Origin: Arctopsyche grandis
Taxonomy: Eukaryota; Arthropoda; Insecta; Trichoptera; Hydropsychidae
Direction: 5' to 3'
DNA length: 64,000 nt
NCBI RefSeq assembly: GCF_051622035.1
Contig: NC_135362.1
Location: 6,823,501-6,887,500 of the forward strand
Shown: positions 22,923 through 33,381 of the stretch, in pieces
Position numbering within the stretch: the first letter of the stretch is position 1
Layout: the number at the start of each line of letters is the position of its first letter
Notes under the pieces: generated by a model
Seen by the model: the letters and a program-made list of their open reading frames with translations, nothing else
Told to the model about the DNA's origin: nothing
Database searches by the model: none
Made by a program: the position numbers and the translations under genes

Positions 22923-25900
22923 ATGTTAGAAATCGTAGTCGAGATGGATGTTTTAAAAAACTCGTGTGGGGCTTGTTTACGGCCCGTACCTTTAGATATT
23001 TCAAATTTAAATGACTATTTGAAAGACGAGTACTTCAATATTACAAATATCAAAGTATGATTTTTTTGTTATTTCTATCTTAACTGTATATAAAGTTAAT
23101 ATGTAGATATTTTGAGATTTTTTTCAAAAAATCGATGATTTTTACCAGTATTTTTTTAAATTTTATCACATACTTTTTTTAGGTTTTCAACATTAAAAAT
23201 TTACCGATACGTTTGTGTTGTTATTGTGAATTTACATTAAAAAGAATTGTACGATTCAAAGAACAATGCATAAAAAGTTTCAAACTTTTGACAAACTCAT
23301 CATCCAAAACTTCGGAACGTAGCAAAGTAAGTCATATTTAAAAATATATAGCATACTTACATTATATACATATATACACTTTTTTTATTATTTTATAGCG
23401 CTTAAAAACTCAAATTTATTCACCGTCGACGACCTTTAATCTGCACATTGAACCGAAAGAAGACGTAACATATGACAATGAAGATACAAAAATTTCAATT
23501 TACTCGCACATCAACAATAATGATTTATCTTCTTGCGAGAGCGACACAGATTATAATGAAATATTGCCATACGAGATAAAAATAGAAAACGATTCGACGC
23601 TATTGCCCGATGAAATAAAGGAAGAGAAAACTGACGAAGTTATATCAACGGTAGAGAGTAAACCTTCACGCAATAAAATAGATCCAAGTTATGTACAATT
23701 AAAAATTCTAACACCACGTCAGCGAAAGATGGAAATGAAAAGTATGTCAATACTTTATTTGTAATATTGAAGCTCTGTGTTTATTTTTTTTTATATCATG
23801 TATGTATTTATAATTTCAGAGAATCGCACAAGTCGAGAGTTTCTGAACGCTACATATAAATGTGATAAGTGCATTAAAGGCTTCAGTATGAAAATAACTT
23901 ATGAACGACATTTAGATAAACATAAAAACGTAAATACATATATATATTTTATTTCATTTATCACCATATTTACATTTATGTATGTATTTTATATAAATTT
24001 ATTTTAAGACTGAAGGTGCTTTCGTTTGCGATGTGTGCACATTAAGATATTCAACAAAGAAAAATCTACAACAGCATTTTATGAGGCATACGCATAGATA
24101 CAAATGTGTATTATGTGATAAAGTATTAAGCGACAGGCATGGAATTAGACATCACTTTGAAGTCAACCATCGGGCAGACCAACAACCTTTGATTTGTACT
24201 GTTTGCGGCAAAGCATCTCGGTTTGGCATCTCGTTTAATTTAAAATAGATGTACACACATCGATGTATAATAAATAGATACGCCCTCACGCTCTATGCCG
24301 GTCTCCCTGTCGGCGAGTTTGGCGTAGTTTGGTTTACATAAACTGTACAAAAATTGGTTGCCGACCGCTGCGTCCTTCCTTTTTTTTTCACCACTTCCCC
24401 GCTAGTTAAACCCCCCGCACCCCTCAGTTAATGGCGACAACATCTCCGACCTAAAATGTCCGTAAGGGCGCATCTATGTATTATATATCTATGTGTACAC
24501 ATCGAAAGACGAGTAGCTGACTGATGCATTTCAGAATACGAAATTTCAAACTAAATATTTATTTTGTTTTCAATATGCTATAAAATTTCATTTTAAGATT
24601 TGCCTCACTGTGATGGATAGCGAGTGACTGGGACTTATATTTTATTTTATTTCTCCAAATATACTGAATGCAGAGTCTTCAAATTTAATATATTCTTCAT
24701 TAAAACCTCTATGATTCGAGTTATTTCATTACGAAATTAAAACATTGATTGATATCAACAGAAATAGTTATTTTTGCGGAAAGCTCCTTGTACACGTGCC
24801 TCACAAGATGCGAGAGAGAGAGGGGTAATTCAGGGGTCTACCTCACGGAACCGAAATTGAAAAGGTCGAAAAAGCAAATATCGGAAGGCAAAGATCGAAA
24901 ATCGAAAGATCTTAAGTCGAAAGATAAAAAAGGGTGCATGGTAAACGGTACTATGTATATATAATATATATAATATATCAGTGGCATGTGGCGAAATTAT
25001 CTCTCTTTTTGTCACACAGCCTTGTTTAATGTGCGCGCGCAGGATACGGGAGGGAAAGCCTGTTCCTCTTGTTCCTGTTGTATCCTGCTCGCGCAAATTA
25101 AGTGAGGATGTACGACGGGGAGAGAGAGAGTTTTAACGCACGCCACTGATATATATACTAACCGTTTTTCATATGTATGCATGATAAATGAATATTTTCG
25201 ACTTTTTCACGGTCACCCGTAATTCAGTAAATGTGAAAATGATATTCGCCTTGGAATGACGGTCTGCTACAGCCGCTGTTTTTCATTTTTTTGCACTTAT
25301 TTTATATTTTTTGACGTCTAATCATAGATATATAATACCATAGATACGCCTTCACGCTCTAAACCGGTCACCTTTTTGGACCACGCACAAACAAAGTAGT
25401 GCATGGTCCAACTCTCAGTAGCTAGTTAGCTTCTAAGTAGGAAAGGTCGATTGCGGAGATCTTGTCGTCACTAACTGAGGGGTGCGGGGGGTTTAACTAG
25501 CGGGGAAGTGGTGAAAAAAACGACGACGGCTGCGTCGTAAGGAAAAAAACCTTTTTTTCCCCAACTTCCGCGTTAGTTAAACCCCCCGCACCCCTCAGTT
25601 AGTGACGACAAAATCTCCGACCAAAATCAGGCGTCAGGGCCCATCTATTTATTATATATCTATGCGTCTAATACACGATAAAATGATTTTTATAGCAAAT
25701 TACAATAATAAACCTTGCAAATTTTGCATTATTTTTACTTAAAATACAAATTTTTAACTGGACACTCTATCATATAAATATTATCCAACTTAAAAAAAAT
25801 CTTAGCATTGGAATTGATTTATATTAGATATGTATTTTCATAAAACAATTTGATACTCTGTTCTGAAATGAATCCTTCGGCTTGGTAAGTAAAACTGATT

Positions 25901-26902
25901 ATAAATAAAAAATAAACCTTCACTTATAGAAATAAGTTCTCAATGCGAAAGCACATGGTAGTTCATAAGAAAACGAAAGACTACAAATGTTACTTGTGTC
26001 CAAAAGCTTTCCTGCGTATAACAGAACTGAATGCACATTTAAGGTAAGTCAATATATGTATTTCGTGCATTGAAGTTAACCTTTCATATGTATATTCAGT
26101 ATATTATAATTGCTTCCGTTTCAGACGACATTCGGGTGAAAAACCGCACAAGTGTCGACTTTGCGATTTATCATTTATAACACTTCTAGAGCGAAATAGT
26201 CACGAGCTGGTGCATTCTCCATCAAAAAATTTCTATTGCGCAGAATGCGACCGGTGCTTCAGATCAAAAACACTCCTCAACCAGCATCTTCGCCGGGGTG
26301 CTAAACATGTAACCCCTGATCTTCTCAAGTGAGACCATTTCTCTCCGTCACACTGTCCGGTGTAACATCAACTTGCATAAAGCTTTGGTTTACTTTCAAC
26401 AGATTCGCCTGTGACCAATGCGAGAAACGCTATGTATCCAAGAGGGATCTGAAACTTCATGTGGACCGAATTCACCTGAAACAACGGAGCGAGGTTTGTG
26501 CCGAGTGCTCGGCGACTTTCATAACCAAGAGCGCTCTGGCATGGCATATGAAAACTGTCCACGAGGGATATAAAAAGCCGAAGAATATCATTTGCGATAC
26601 TTGCGGAAGGGGATTTTCTGTCAGTTTCTGAAAAATGCATGTGCTTTTTCAATACTATGTCCTGTGCTATTTTTGAAATGGTTTTTATTTTGCAGAGTGC
26701 GACTTTGCTGAGGGAACATAACAACACTCATACCAAATCAAGGCCGTATGCGTGCAAGTTCTGCGATGCTACGTTTGCTCAATCCGGGACGATGCACACG
26801 CACACAAGACTGGTGCATTTAAAAACAATAACAAGCTCGGAAAGACAATCTGCTTCAAAGAGGAAAATGAAAAAGCTCATGGAAACTAATAGTTTAGATT
26901 AA
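22923..26902 (+). CDS. ZAD-domain C2H2 zinc-finger protein, nine exons, about 11 fingers
   Basis: Exons are 22923-23054, 23183-23326, 23399-23741, 23820-23929, 24009-24220, 25930-26043, 26125-26328, 26403-26619 and 26696-26902. They sum to 561 codons in phase. The N-terminal ZAD is seen as a CGAC pair in exon 1 and CCYC in exon 2, two zinc-binding Cys pairs about 50 residues apart. ZADs dimerise and are largely arthropod-specific. An acidic linker follows, then eleven C2H2 fingers, for example YKCDKC...H...H, YKCYLCPKAFLRITELNAHL and FACDQCEKRYVSKRDLKLHV. HSGEKPHKC is a classic linker. It is probably a nuclear DNA-binding regulator with unknown targets. The finger-7 His spacing is five instead of three or four. 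Intron 5 (1.7 kb) is full of MITEs. An in-frame ATG at 22944 is an alternative start. Confidence 0.9.
24248..24501. mobile_element. Palindromic MITE (ATAGATACGCCC family) in intron 5 of the zinc-finger gene
   Basis: Inverted ends GATGTACACACATCGATGTA...AATAGATACGCCCTCACG and GGGCGCATCTATG...TATGTGTACACATC. Inside lies CACTTCCCCGCTAGTTAAAC with CCCCCCGCACCCCTCAGTTA. A longer relative is at 25323 and an interrupted one at 36714. No coding. Confidence 0.7.
24834..25115. mobile_element. GGGTCTACC-family foldback MITE, rearranged copy
   Basis: The left arm (GGGTCTACCTCACGGAACCG to AAAAAAGGGTGCATGGTAAA) and part of the right arm (GTGCGCGCGCAGGATACGGG to GCGCAAATTAAGTGAGGATG) are present. They are separated by AT-rich DNA and a CAGTGGC-ended palindrome. 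The right terminus is missing. Confidence 0.65.
24979..25148. mobile_element. hAT-like palindromic MITE ends (CAGTGGC...GCCACTG)
   Basis: CAGTGGCATGTGGCGAAATT with CTCTCTTT on the left and AGAGAGAGTTTTAACGCACG with CCACTG on the right form imperfect terminal inverted repeats, embedded in ATATAT that could hide an 8-bp duplication. The centre is a piece of the GGGTCTACC foldback. Assignment to hAT rests on the CAGTG-type terminus only. Confidence 0.45.
25323..25668. mobile_element. Palindromic MITE (CATAGATATATAATA ends), 345 bp
   Basis: Inverted ends CATAGATATATAATACCATA and TTATTATATATCTATG. The inner blocks CACTAACTGAGGGGTGCGGG with GGGTTTAACTAGCGGGGAAG and their complements near 25555-25620 make a strong hairpin. 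It sits in the same intron as the related element at 24248 in the zinc-finger gene. Confidence 0.75.
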
Positions 26903-27027
26903 TTTAAGTTATTATAAGCGGGTGTCAGTTGTAACGTTGCAAATCAAATGTTGACACAAATTGGAGACAAGTAGTCTAGGATCGGGATCAGAAAATAGGA
27001 AGGGATGTTGTTTTGACCGTTGAGTTC
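26903..27027. other. 3' flank of the zinc-finger gene
   Basis: Short flank with no clear signal. The next recognisable feature is the TTAA at 27028. Confidence 0.4.
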
Positions 27028-27031
27028 TTAA

Positions 27032-27501
27032 CCCTTTGCCCGCGGCAATAAATATAGCGAACAAGCCCTGTACGCGGCACCTTTTTCGCCAATTTGGCAA
27101 TCGAGTTTTCGGCCTTAAATACAGATTTTAATATTTACTCAAGTAACCAGATATGTTAATTAACACATAAAGTATTATTTTAAACAATAAAATACATAAT
27201 ATATCTCGTAGTTTTGGCTTAATTGTCGAATAATCATTCTTCATACGATTGAGACGTATCGTGGTTTCAGTATGGTTCCACAAAAAACTAATTTTGACTG
27301 GTATATATTCATTTTAAGTAAATTGAATAGATGGCATTCAACTCTCGGTAATATATTCAACCAATTTTGAACCTTAAAACAGTTGAAATGGGCGCATATA
27401 AGGCTCAAAATCCCGTGCAAAGTTCAGAAATTCTATGGAAGACAGCCGCGCTACAGACTTGTCGCTCAAAGCTTCCATAGAAGGCGGCCGCGGGCAAACG
27501 G
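27032..27501. mobile_element. piggyBac-like MITE with TTAA target sites
   Basis: CCCTTTGCCCGCGGC at the left end and GCCGCGGGCAAACGG at the right are terminal inverted repeats. Both are flanked directly by TTAA (27028-27031 and 27502-27505), the target of piggyBac elements, whose ends start CCY. The 470-bp inside has no transposase. A palindromic TATGGAAG...CTTCCATA pair near 27433-27480 is subterminal. Confidence 0.75.
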
Positions 27502-27505
27502 TTAA

Positions 27506-28640
27506 GAGGATCTGTATTTATGTTCAGTATACATGTTTTTGCAAGTACAGAATATTCACAACGAAGAGGGCTGGTTACCGACTTCGGTGGAAGGGCTGGC
27601 TCAACTGCCGTCGTGAGTCTGCTGCGCTCGTATATATATTGGTTGAGTGATGTCATTGTGCTTTCAGGAGTTCCTTTTTATAGCTATGTTTCAAGGTTGT
27701 TTGGTGTGCGGTTGAGTGATGAAATCATGCTTCTGGGGTTCGCGATCGTTAATATGGAGCGAATTGAATTGTGCCTTTGCCTTTGTGTGAACAAATATAC
27801 TTCAGGCAAGGTCGGCTCTGAATTCTTTGTTTTATGGGGACATTCGATTCAGGATCGTACAAGTTGAACTACGTTCCTACAAATGGAACGTTGCTGTTTG
27901 TGAAACAAAATATGCCGAGTATAGAATATACTGTGTAAAGAAATAATTAAGGTTTTAGTATGACGAATTTATAATCTGTATTTGATATCATTTAATATAA
28001 GGCAGATGGAGCATTGAAGATTGTTTCCTCTACCTCTTGGTTGCCGAGGCATTTTGAAAATCCCTGTCCAAGATTAACAGTCAGATCGTCGTTTTGTTAT
28101 AGTACTATTTATTTTTAAGTATCTCTGTATACATCTAAAATTAATGATAATGATAATAGTGATAAGAAAGGTCCTCTACTTTTTTATACTTGTTTGGCAG
28201 TCTGCAAGAGATGATTTGTCGTCGTTTGGTAGTCTGTGGTTAGTTACCTTTTTTATATACACCTCATACGGCCCAAAAAAATATGTAAAATATATGTATA
28301 GATATTTTTGAATAGGCTTGAAAGTTAAAATGTGTATGGAGTCATTATATTATATGTATCTCGGGTATTAAATTGAAAGTTTATTTATCTCAATACTATC
28401 TCGGTAAACGAGATAAAGTATAGACCTATCTGAATAATGTTAAGTTTACGAAGATATATACAAGTGTTATTTTTAAATTAACATCAGTATTTACATTATT
28501 TACAGGTGTTAGAATTGAGAAGGATAAATACGACCTGAACCTGTATAAAATTGAAAGTGCGTTTATATTTCTCCTGGTTTAATTTTAGTATTTTTCATTT
28601 TAAAATATCATCATGCCTTCGGAAAGATATTTATGATATA
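27506..28640. other. Intergenic, probable repeat debris, no gene recognised
   Basis: The first 350 bp have mixed composition and open frames on both strands without splice context. I could not match them to another repeat here. The rest is AT-rich. Confidence 0.4.
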
Positions 28641-28852
28641 TGTAGATGTAGAGGTTGTGATCGAGAAATCTCGTCTCGAGATTTCTCGAGAAATTTTGAT
28701 TCTCGTTTCTCGAGAATATTTTATTGTGAAATTTCGAGATTCTCATTTCTCGAGAATATTTTATTACGAAAATTCGAGATTCGAGATTCTCGAGAAATCG
28801 TTTATTAGAATCTCGAAAATATAGAAAATGTTTTAAATTTATCACTATATGT

Positions 28853-29691
28853 CTTTGTTCAATAAACTGATTGATTTATATACTTGTTGACTAGTAAATA
28901 ATTTTGTGTGAATTTTTTAGTATAAATATATGCATGAAGCATGACTTTTTTCCTAATAGGCGTGACGAGGCTCAATTTCTTTATTAATACATGCAGTGTT
29001 GTTCGTGAGAAATTGAAGTTTGTAGCTTCTACGTATATTTAGACATTTTAATACTTTTGCTGAGGAGGATATGAAAACTGCACGCACAATCGTATGCAGT
29101 TTTTTTGTGGGATTTTGCTGTGATAGGACTGATAAGTGCTTATGACTAAACTAAAATGACGGATTTCTCACCGATCACTGAGTTGATGCGAAGTCACACA
29201 GATATATTTAGCAGAATGCAATCGAAAAATGATTTTATGTATTTTTATATTGTTTTGGTAAAATTCGTACATATTTTTGTTCAATAAACTGATTGATTTA
29301 TGTATATACTTGTCAACTCGTAAATAATTTTGTGTGAAATGTTTAGTATAAATATATGCATGAAGCATGGCGTTTTTCCTAAAAGGCGTGACGAGGCTCA
29401 ATTTCTTTAGCCCTCAAACTACATACATACATACAATGTTGTTCGTGAGAAATTTAAGTTTATAGCTTCTATGTATATTTACACAGTTTAATACTTTTGC
29501 CGAGTAGGATATGGAAACTGTACGAACAATCGTATGCAGTTGTTTGTGGGATTTTGCTGTGATAGGACTAGTGCTTTTGACTGAACTAAAATGACGGATT
29601 TCTCACCGGTCGCCGAGTTGCCGCGAAGTCACACAGATATATTTGGCAGAATGCAATCAAAAAATGATTGTAAGTATTTTTATATTTTTTT
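28853..29691 (+). repeat. Tandem duplication of about 420 bp inside the hAT element, duplicating exon 1
   Basis: Copies share CAATAAACTGATTGATTTAT, CTAATAGGCGTGACGAGGCT and AAATGACGGATTTCTCACCG. Copy 1 encodes MTDFSPITELMRSHTDIFSR and copy 2 MTDFSPVAELPRSHTDIFGR. Only copy 2 retains the donor ATT|GTAAGT; copy 1 has ATTTTATG there. The several percent divergence shows the duplication predates the latest mutations. Confidence 0.88.
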
Positions 29692-31700
29692 GATAAAATT
29701 CGCGTATACATATATTCGCGTATATATATAATCTTCAATAAATTCGCGTTCAAAAACTTCATTATTTTTTATTTAAGTAGTAGCCATAGTAAATTCGATG
29801 GGAATGTAAATTATTTATTGTAAATTGTTTATTTTAGCCCAAATTATGAAAGAATATTCTGATGTCTGGAGCTGTTATAAAAGAAACGGCGATAAGGCTA
29901 CATGCACACTGTGTCCAAAAATATTGGGATGTAAAGCATCATTAACAACGGGTTTACATCGGCATTTACAAAAAATTCATAAGATGGAACGCGCATCACA
30001 AGAAACATTAGCTTTAACTGTTCCCGCAAGTACTTCTAAGCAGCAGAAACTAGAAGAAACGTCGAATCTTATTTCGTCCAGTCGTAAAATTACCCTCGAA
30101 AAAATCGTTTCTAAATTGGCTGCTAAAGATGGCATACCTATATTTACCATATGCAAAAGTGAATTTATACGCAATAGTTTGAATTTGCAAAATTTTAAAT
30201 TACCAAAGCAGCCATCAGACGTTATGAAATTAATACATAAACATTACGAAATTACCAAAAAACAAATCCTATCAAAAAATGCCGTTATGAAATCTGAAAA
30301 AAAAAATTTAGTTTGTCCATAGATGAATGGACTAGTTTTAAAAATCGAAGGTACATGAACGTCCATATATATTATTGCAATGGAGATTCACATAACTTGG
30401 GGTTAATGAGGATACACCGTTCTTGTCCAGCAGAGCGTGTATTCGAATTAGTAAATTCAAAAATGATATCCTTCGGAATTAGTTTTGAAAAAGATATTAT
30501 TTCTGTAACAAGCGATGGGGCCAGTGTCATGATAAAATTTGGAAGAGAATCCCCTGCATATCATCAACTATGCTACAATCACGCGGTAATGAAAGTTTTT
30601 TATACAGACAAGCGATCAACTGATTTTGATTCAGAAGTAGAATCTGAAATCGATGAATTTAGTTCAAATAGTTCTCTAGCTGCTGACAATGAATGTGAAT
30701 TTGTTATGGAAAATATTTTTATGAACGTTAATATCTACAAAATAATCAAGAAAATTCAAACAATCGTTAAATTTTTCAAAAATTCACCAGTTGGGAATTC
30801 AGTTTTACAAAACTATGTCAAAGAGACGCGAAGGGCCGAATTACAGTTGGTAATCGATTGTAAGACTCGATGGAATACTATAGAGACTATGGTAAACCGA
30901 TTTATTGAAATAGAAGATGCTGTGGTGAAATCATTAGCTGATTTGAATGCGAATTATTTGTGGATATCGGAGAATGATAAACCAATATCATTACATTTAT
31001 TAAAAGTGTTAAAACCGGTCACTATCGCAGTAGAGGCCCTAAGTCGTAAAGATGCAAATCTTTTAACCGCCGAGGGTGTTTTACAATTTTTATTTAATGC
31101 TTTAGAAAAAAATAACTCCGATATTAGCATAGAACTCCTAAACGAAATTAAGACGCAAATATCCAAAAGACGAGTCACCCCCATAATATCATTATTAAAA
31201 TTTTTACAAGATCCTAATTCTTTAGATATACCTATACAATCGGATTATGTTTTTCAAGTTGGTTCAAAAAATGAAATTATAAGAACTGCCAAGGCAATGT
31301 TAAAACGACTCTTTCTGAATACGAGAGCTGACACAAATACGGAAATACCGATGGTAAATGATAATAATGAATCTGATGGAGATATCATATAGACGATAGT
31401 CTAGAAGAACAACTGAAAAAATCCATCCTCCAAAGCTTAACTCCAAAGTCATCCCAATTAATTGATGATGACTTTCGAACATTAACGAAGGAAATAAATA
31501 TATATGAAGCAATGGGAAAATTAACAGATAACTTGAAAATTTTTACAGAAGCACTAACTACGATAAGACCGACTTCTACACAAAATGAACGAAATTTTTC
31601 GGTATCCGGTAATTTTGTTTCGAAAAGAAGAACATCCTTATCTGACAAATCCATAGATTGCTTGTGTTTTTTAAAAAGTATTTTTTTAAAATCTGAATAG
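29591..31700 (+). pseudogene. hAT transposase (BED finger, hATC domain), two frameshifts
   Basis: Exon 1 (29591-29669, MTDFSPVAELPRSHTDIFGR...) ends in GTAAGT and joins exon 2 at 29838 in phase. The BED zinc finger reads CTLCPKILGCKASLTTGLHR followed by HLQKIH. The main frame 30313-31390 has SIDEWTS, ISVTSDGASVM (the catalytic-core Asp region) and the CKTRWNTIETMVNRF block typical of hAT RNase H-like cores. The C-terminal dimerisation part (31395-31700) has RPTSTQNERNFSVSGNFVSK. The frame breaks near 30297-30315 and again near 31385-31400, so this copy cannot make one continuous protein. Motif order and length otherwise look complete. Confidence 0.88.
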
Positions 31701-32284
31701 TTGCTATCATCAAAGATGTTTATTTATTTGTGTATTTGTTTATTTATTTCATACATATTAATCAATTTTGGTCAGTATTTTAATATGAATTGATGTCCAG
31801 TATTTTTATTTGTTGATCAGTGAATCTTTTGGTCACAAAAACGCGGGCAAAACCGGGTAGCAACACTAGGAATTTTATAAAATTCTTTGTTGCATATTTT
31901 TATTTTTTTGTTTTCATGCCTTCTATAATATTTTTTTTATGTTCTATTGTATCTCGTTTATATCTTTCAATAAACCCCTAATATACTATAGTCCTTTCGA
32001 TTTTTGTATTTTGTCGATTTTATCTGCTAAAAAAACGATTCACTATATAAAAAAAAAATTCTCGAGAATCTCGAGAAATAAAAAAAATAAATCTCGAATT
32101 CTCGAGATTCAAATATTCCGAGAAAATGAGATTCTCGAATCTCGAGAATCAAAAAAAGTCGAGAAATCACAACCTCTACGTAGATGTAAGATACTTTTCA
32201 AATGTTTTCATTTCTCGATAATGAGTTTTACATATGTTTTCGCCATGGCAACTATTAAATTACCCAGCGTCACCTAAGCTGTGG

Positions 32285-32375
32285 AATTCTTATATTCTTG
32301 GAGTCGTCGCTTTTTGGCCGGAGTCGCAGTCATTAAAAATTCGAGTGTCTCCGACTCCACGTTCAAATCGTACTC
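32285..32375. mobile_element. Possible hAT end with GGAGTCG subterminal repeats
   Basis: GGAGTCGTCGCTTTTTGGCC, GGAGTCGCAGTC and TCCGACTCCAC alternate in both orientations over 80 bp. This is the same layout as the TCTCGAGA and CCCGGG clusters in the other hAT ends here. No terminus pair is visible, so this is tentative. Confidence 0.35.
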
Positions 32376-32469
32376 ATTTCTTTACTTGAATGACTCACCA
32401 ATACTCAATGTATTTTTTATTATACAACATCAATTAATCAAGCACACTCGTCTAACAGATTGCTCCTAA

Positions 32470-32820
32470 GCGAATTAAGAAAGGACAAAAGGAAAAAAGT
32501 ACATGAAATTTTACAATTAAAATTACTTAAATAAAGAAAAGATAAATAAATAAAACATGACATATAAAAAAAGAATTCTTAATAAATTCATAATTAAATA
32601 AACTAACTCAACCTTTCTAAATGGTCGCGACTTCCGTAACTCAGGAAGTGGTTCAGAGATGTGACAAATGTCAATGGCATCATCCAGTGAATTTAAGAAA
32701 TGGAGGCCACGAGGAATGGAAGAATAACTAAAAGCCACAGTTCTAGCCAGAGGAGTGTGAAAAAGGGGACGATGGCGGGTCCATATCACACTGTCCGGAG
32801 CATGAAGGCCCATATCTGAG
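32470..32820 (-). mobile_element. 3' end of a jockey-like LINE (ORF2 C-terminus)
   Basis: The minus strand reads PLFHTPLARTVAFSYSSIPR followed by LHFLNSLDDAIDICH. This resembles the extreme C-terminus of ORF2 in jockey/CR1-type elements (a conserved Arg-Thr, Pro-Arg and Trp/Leu-Asn-Ser-Leu pattern). A/T-rich trailer follows. It is 5'-truncated as usual for LINE insertions. Based on motif memory only. Confidence 0.45.
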
Positions 32821-33381
32821 TATTTCTATCTTTGTCTTTTTCACATGTTTAGGTAAAATCGGGGAAAGGCCCGTTATTTGCTGAATGTGTATATTTTATT
32901 CGTTTCATATATGTATGTATTCATAAATAAAAAATTCAAAATATTGAATGAAGTAATTAAAAGCTAATGATTTACATTGGCTTACTTTATATTCGGCACC
33001 CTGTATTAGTACTCGAGAAATATTTGAAAATTTACAGTCATGTTTGTAACAACTTCACAAACTCGTTATAAATATATATTTGTTTATTTGGCCATAGTAA
33101 ATATAACTCGTAATTCATTGTTTGGTTTATTAAAGGTTCAATGTATGTATCTAAGGTTAATGGTATTTATAGAGTTCCAAAATTTTCAATTACATTTGAT
33201 GTCATTGACACAAGTTTAATATTTTGAAACAGCAAATATTGTGTATTGTATTGTTGATATTTCAACTCATCATTTTTGTGTATTTTTTTTATGGAGAAAT
33301 GAAATGAAAGCAAATTAACAAATTAATCAGTCTTTTATTTTAATACAAATCATAAATATACATGTCGTTAAGATTATCGCA
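32821..33381. other. PRMT9 3' flank
   Basis: AT-rich. On the minus strand an AATAAA lies near 33335-33340, about 45 bases after the PRMT9 stop, and is a plausible polyadenylation signal. Nothing else is recognised. Confidence 0.5.

Larger units (their letters stand above)
28649..32178 (+). mobile_element. Nearly complete hAT DNA transposon (3.5 kb) with 8-bp target duplication
   Basis: Ends TAGAGGTTGTGATCGAGAAA and GTCGAGAAATCACAACCTCTA are inverted repeats, flanked by TGTAGATG (28641-28648) and CGTAGATG (32179-32186), an 8-bp duplication with one mismatch, as expected for hAT. Both subterminal regions (28660-28815, 32055-32165) are packed with the palindrome TCTCGAGA and its half-sites, likely transposase-binding clusters. 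The inside encodes a BED-finger transposase. The first 850 bp contain a tandem duplication of about 420 bp (28853-29275 and 29276-29691), which includes the short first coding exon. The small TSD divergence and well-kept open frames suggest a fairly recent insertion. Confidence 0.9.
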
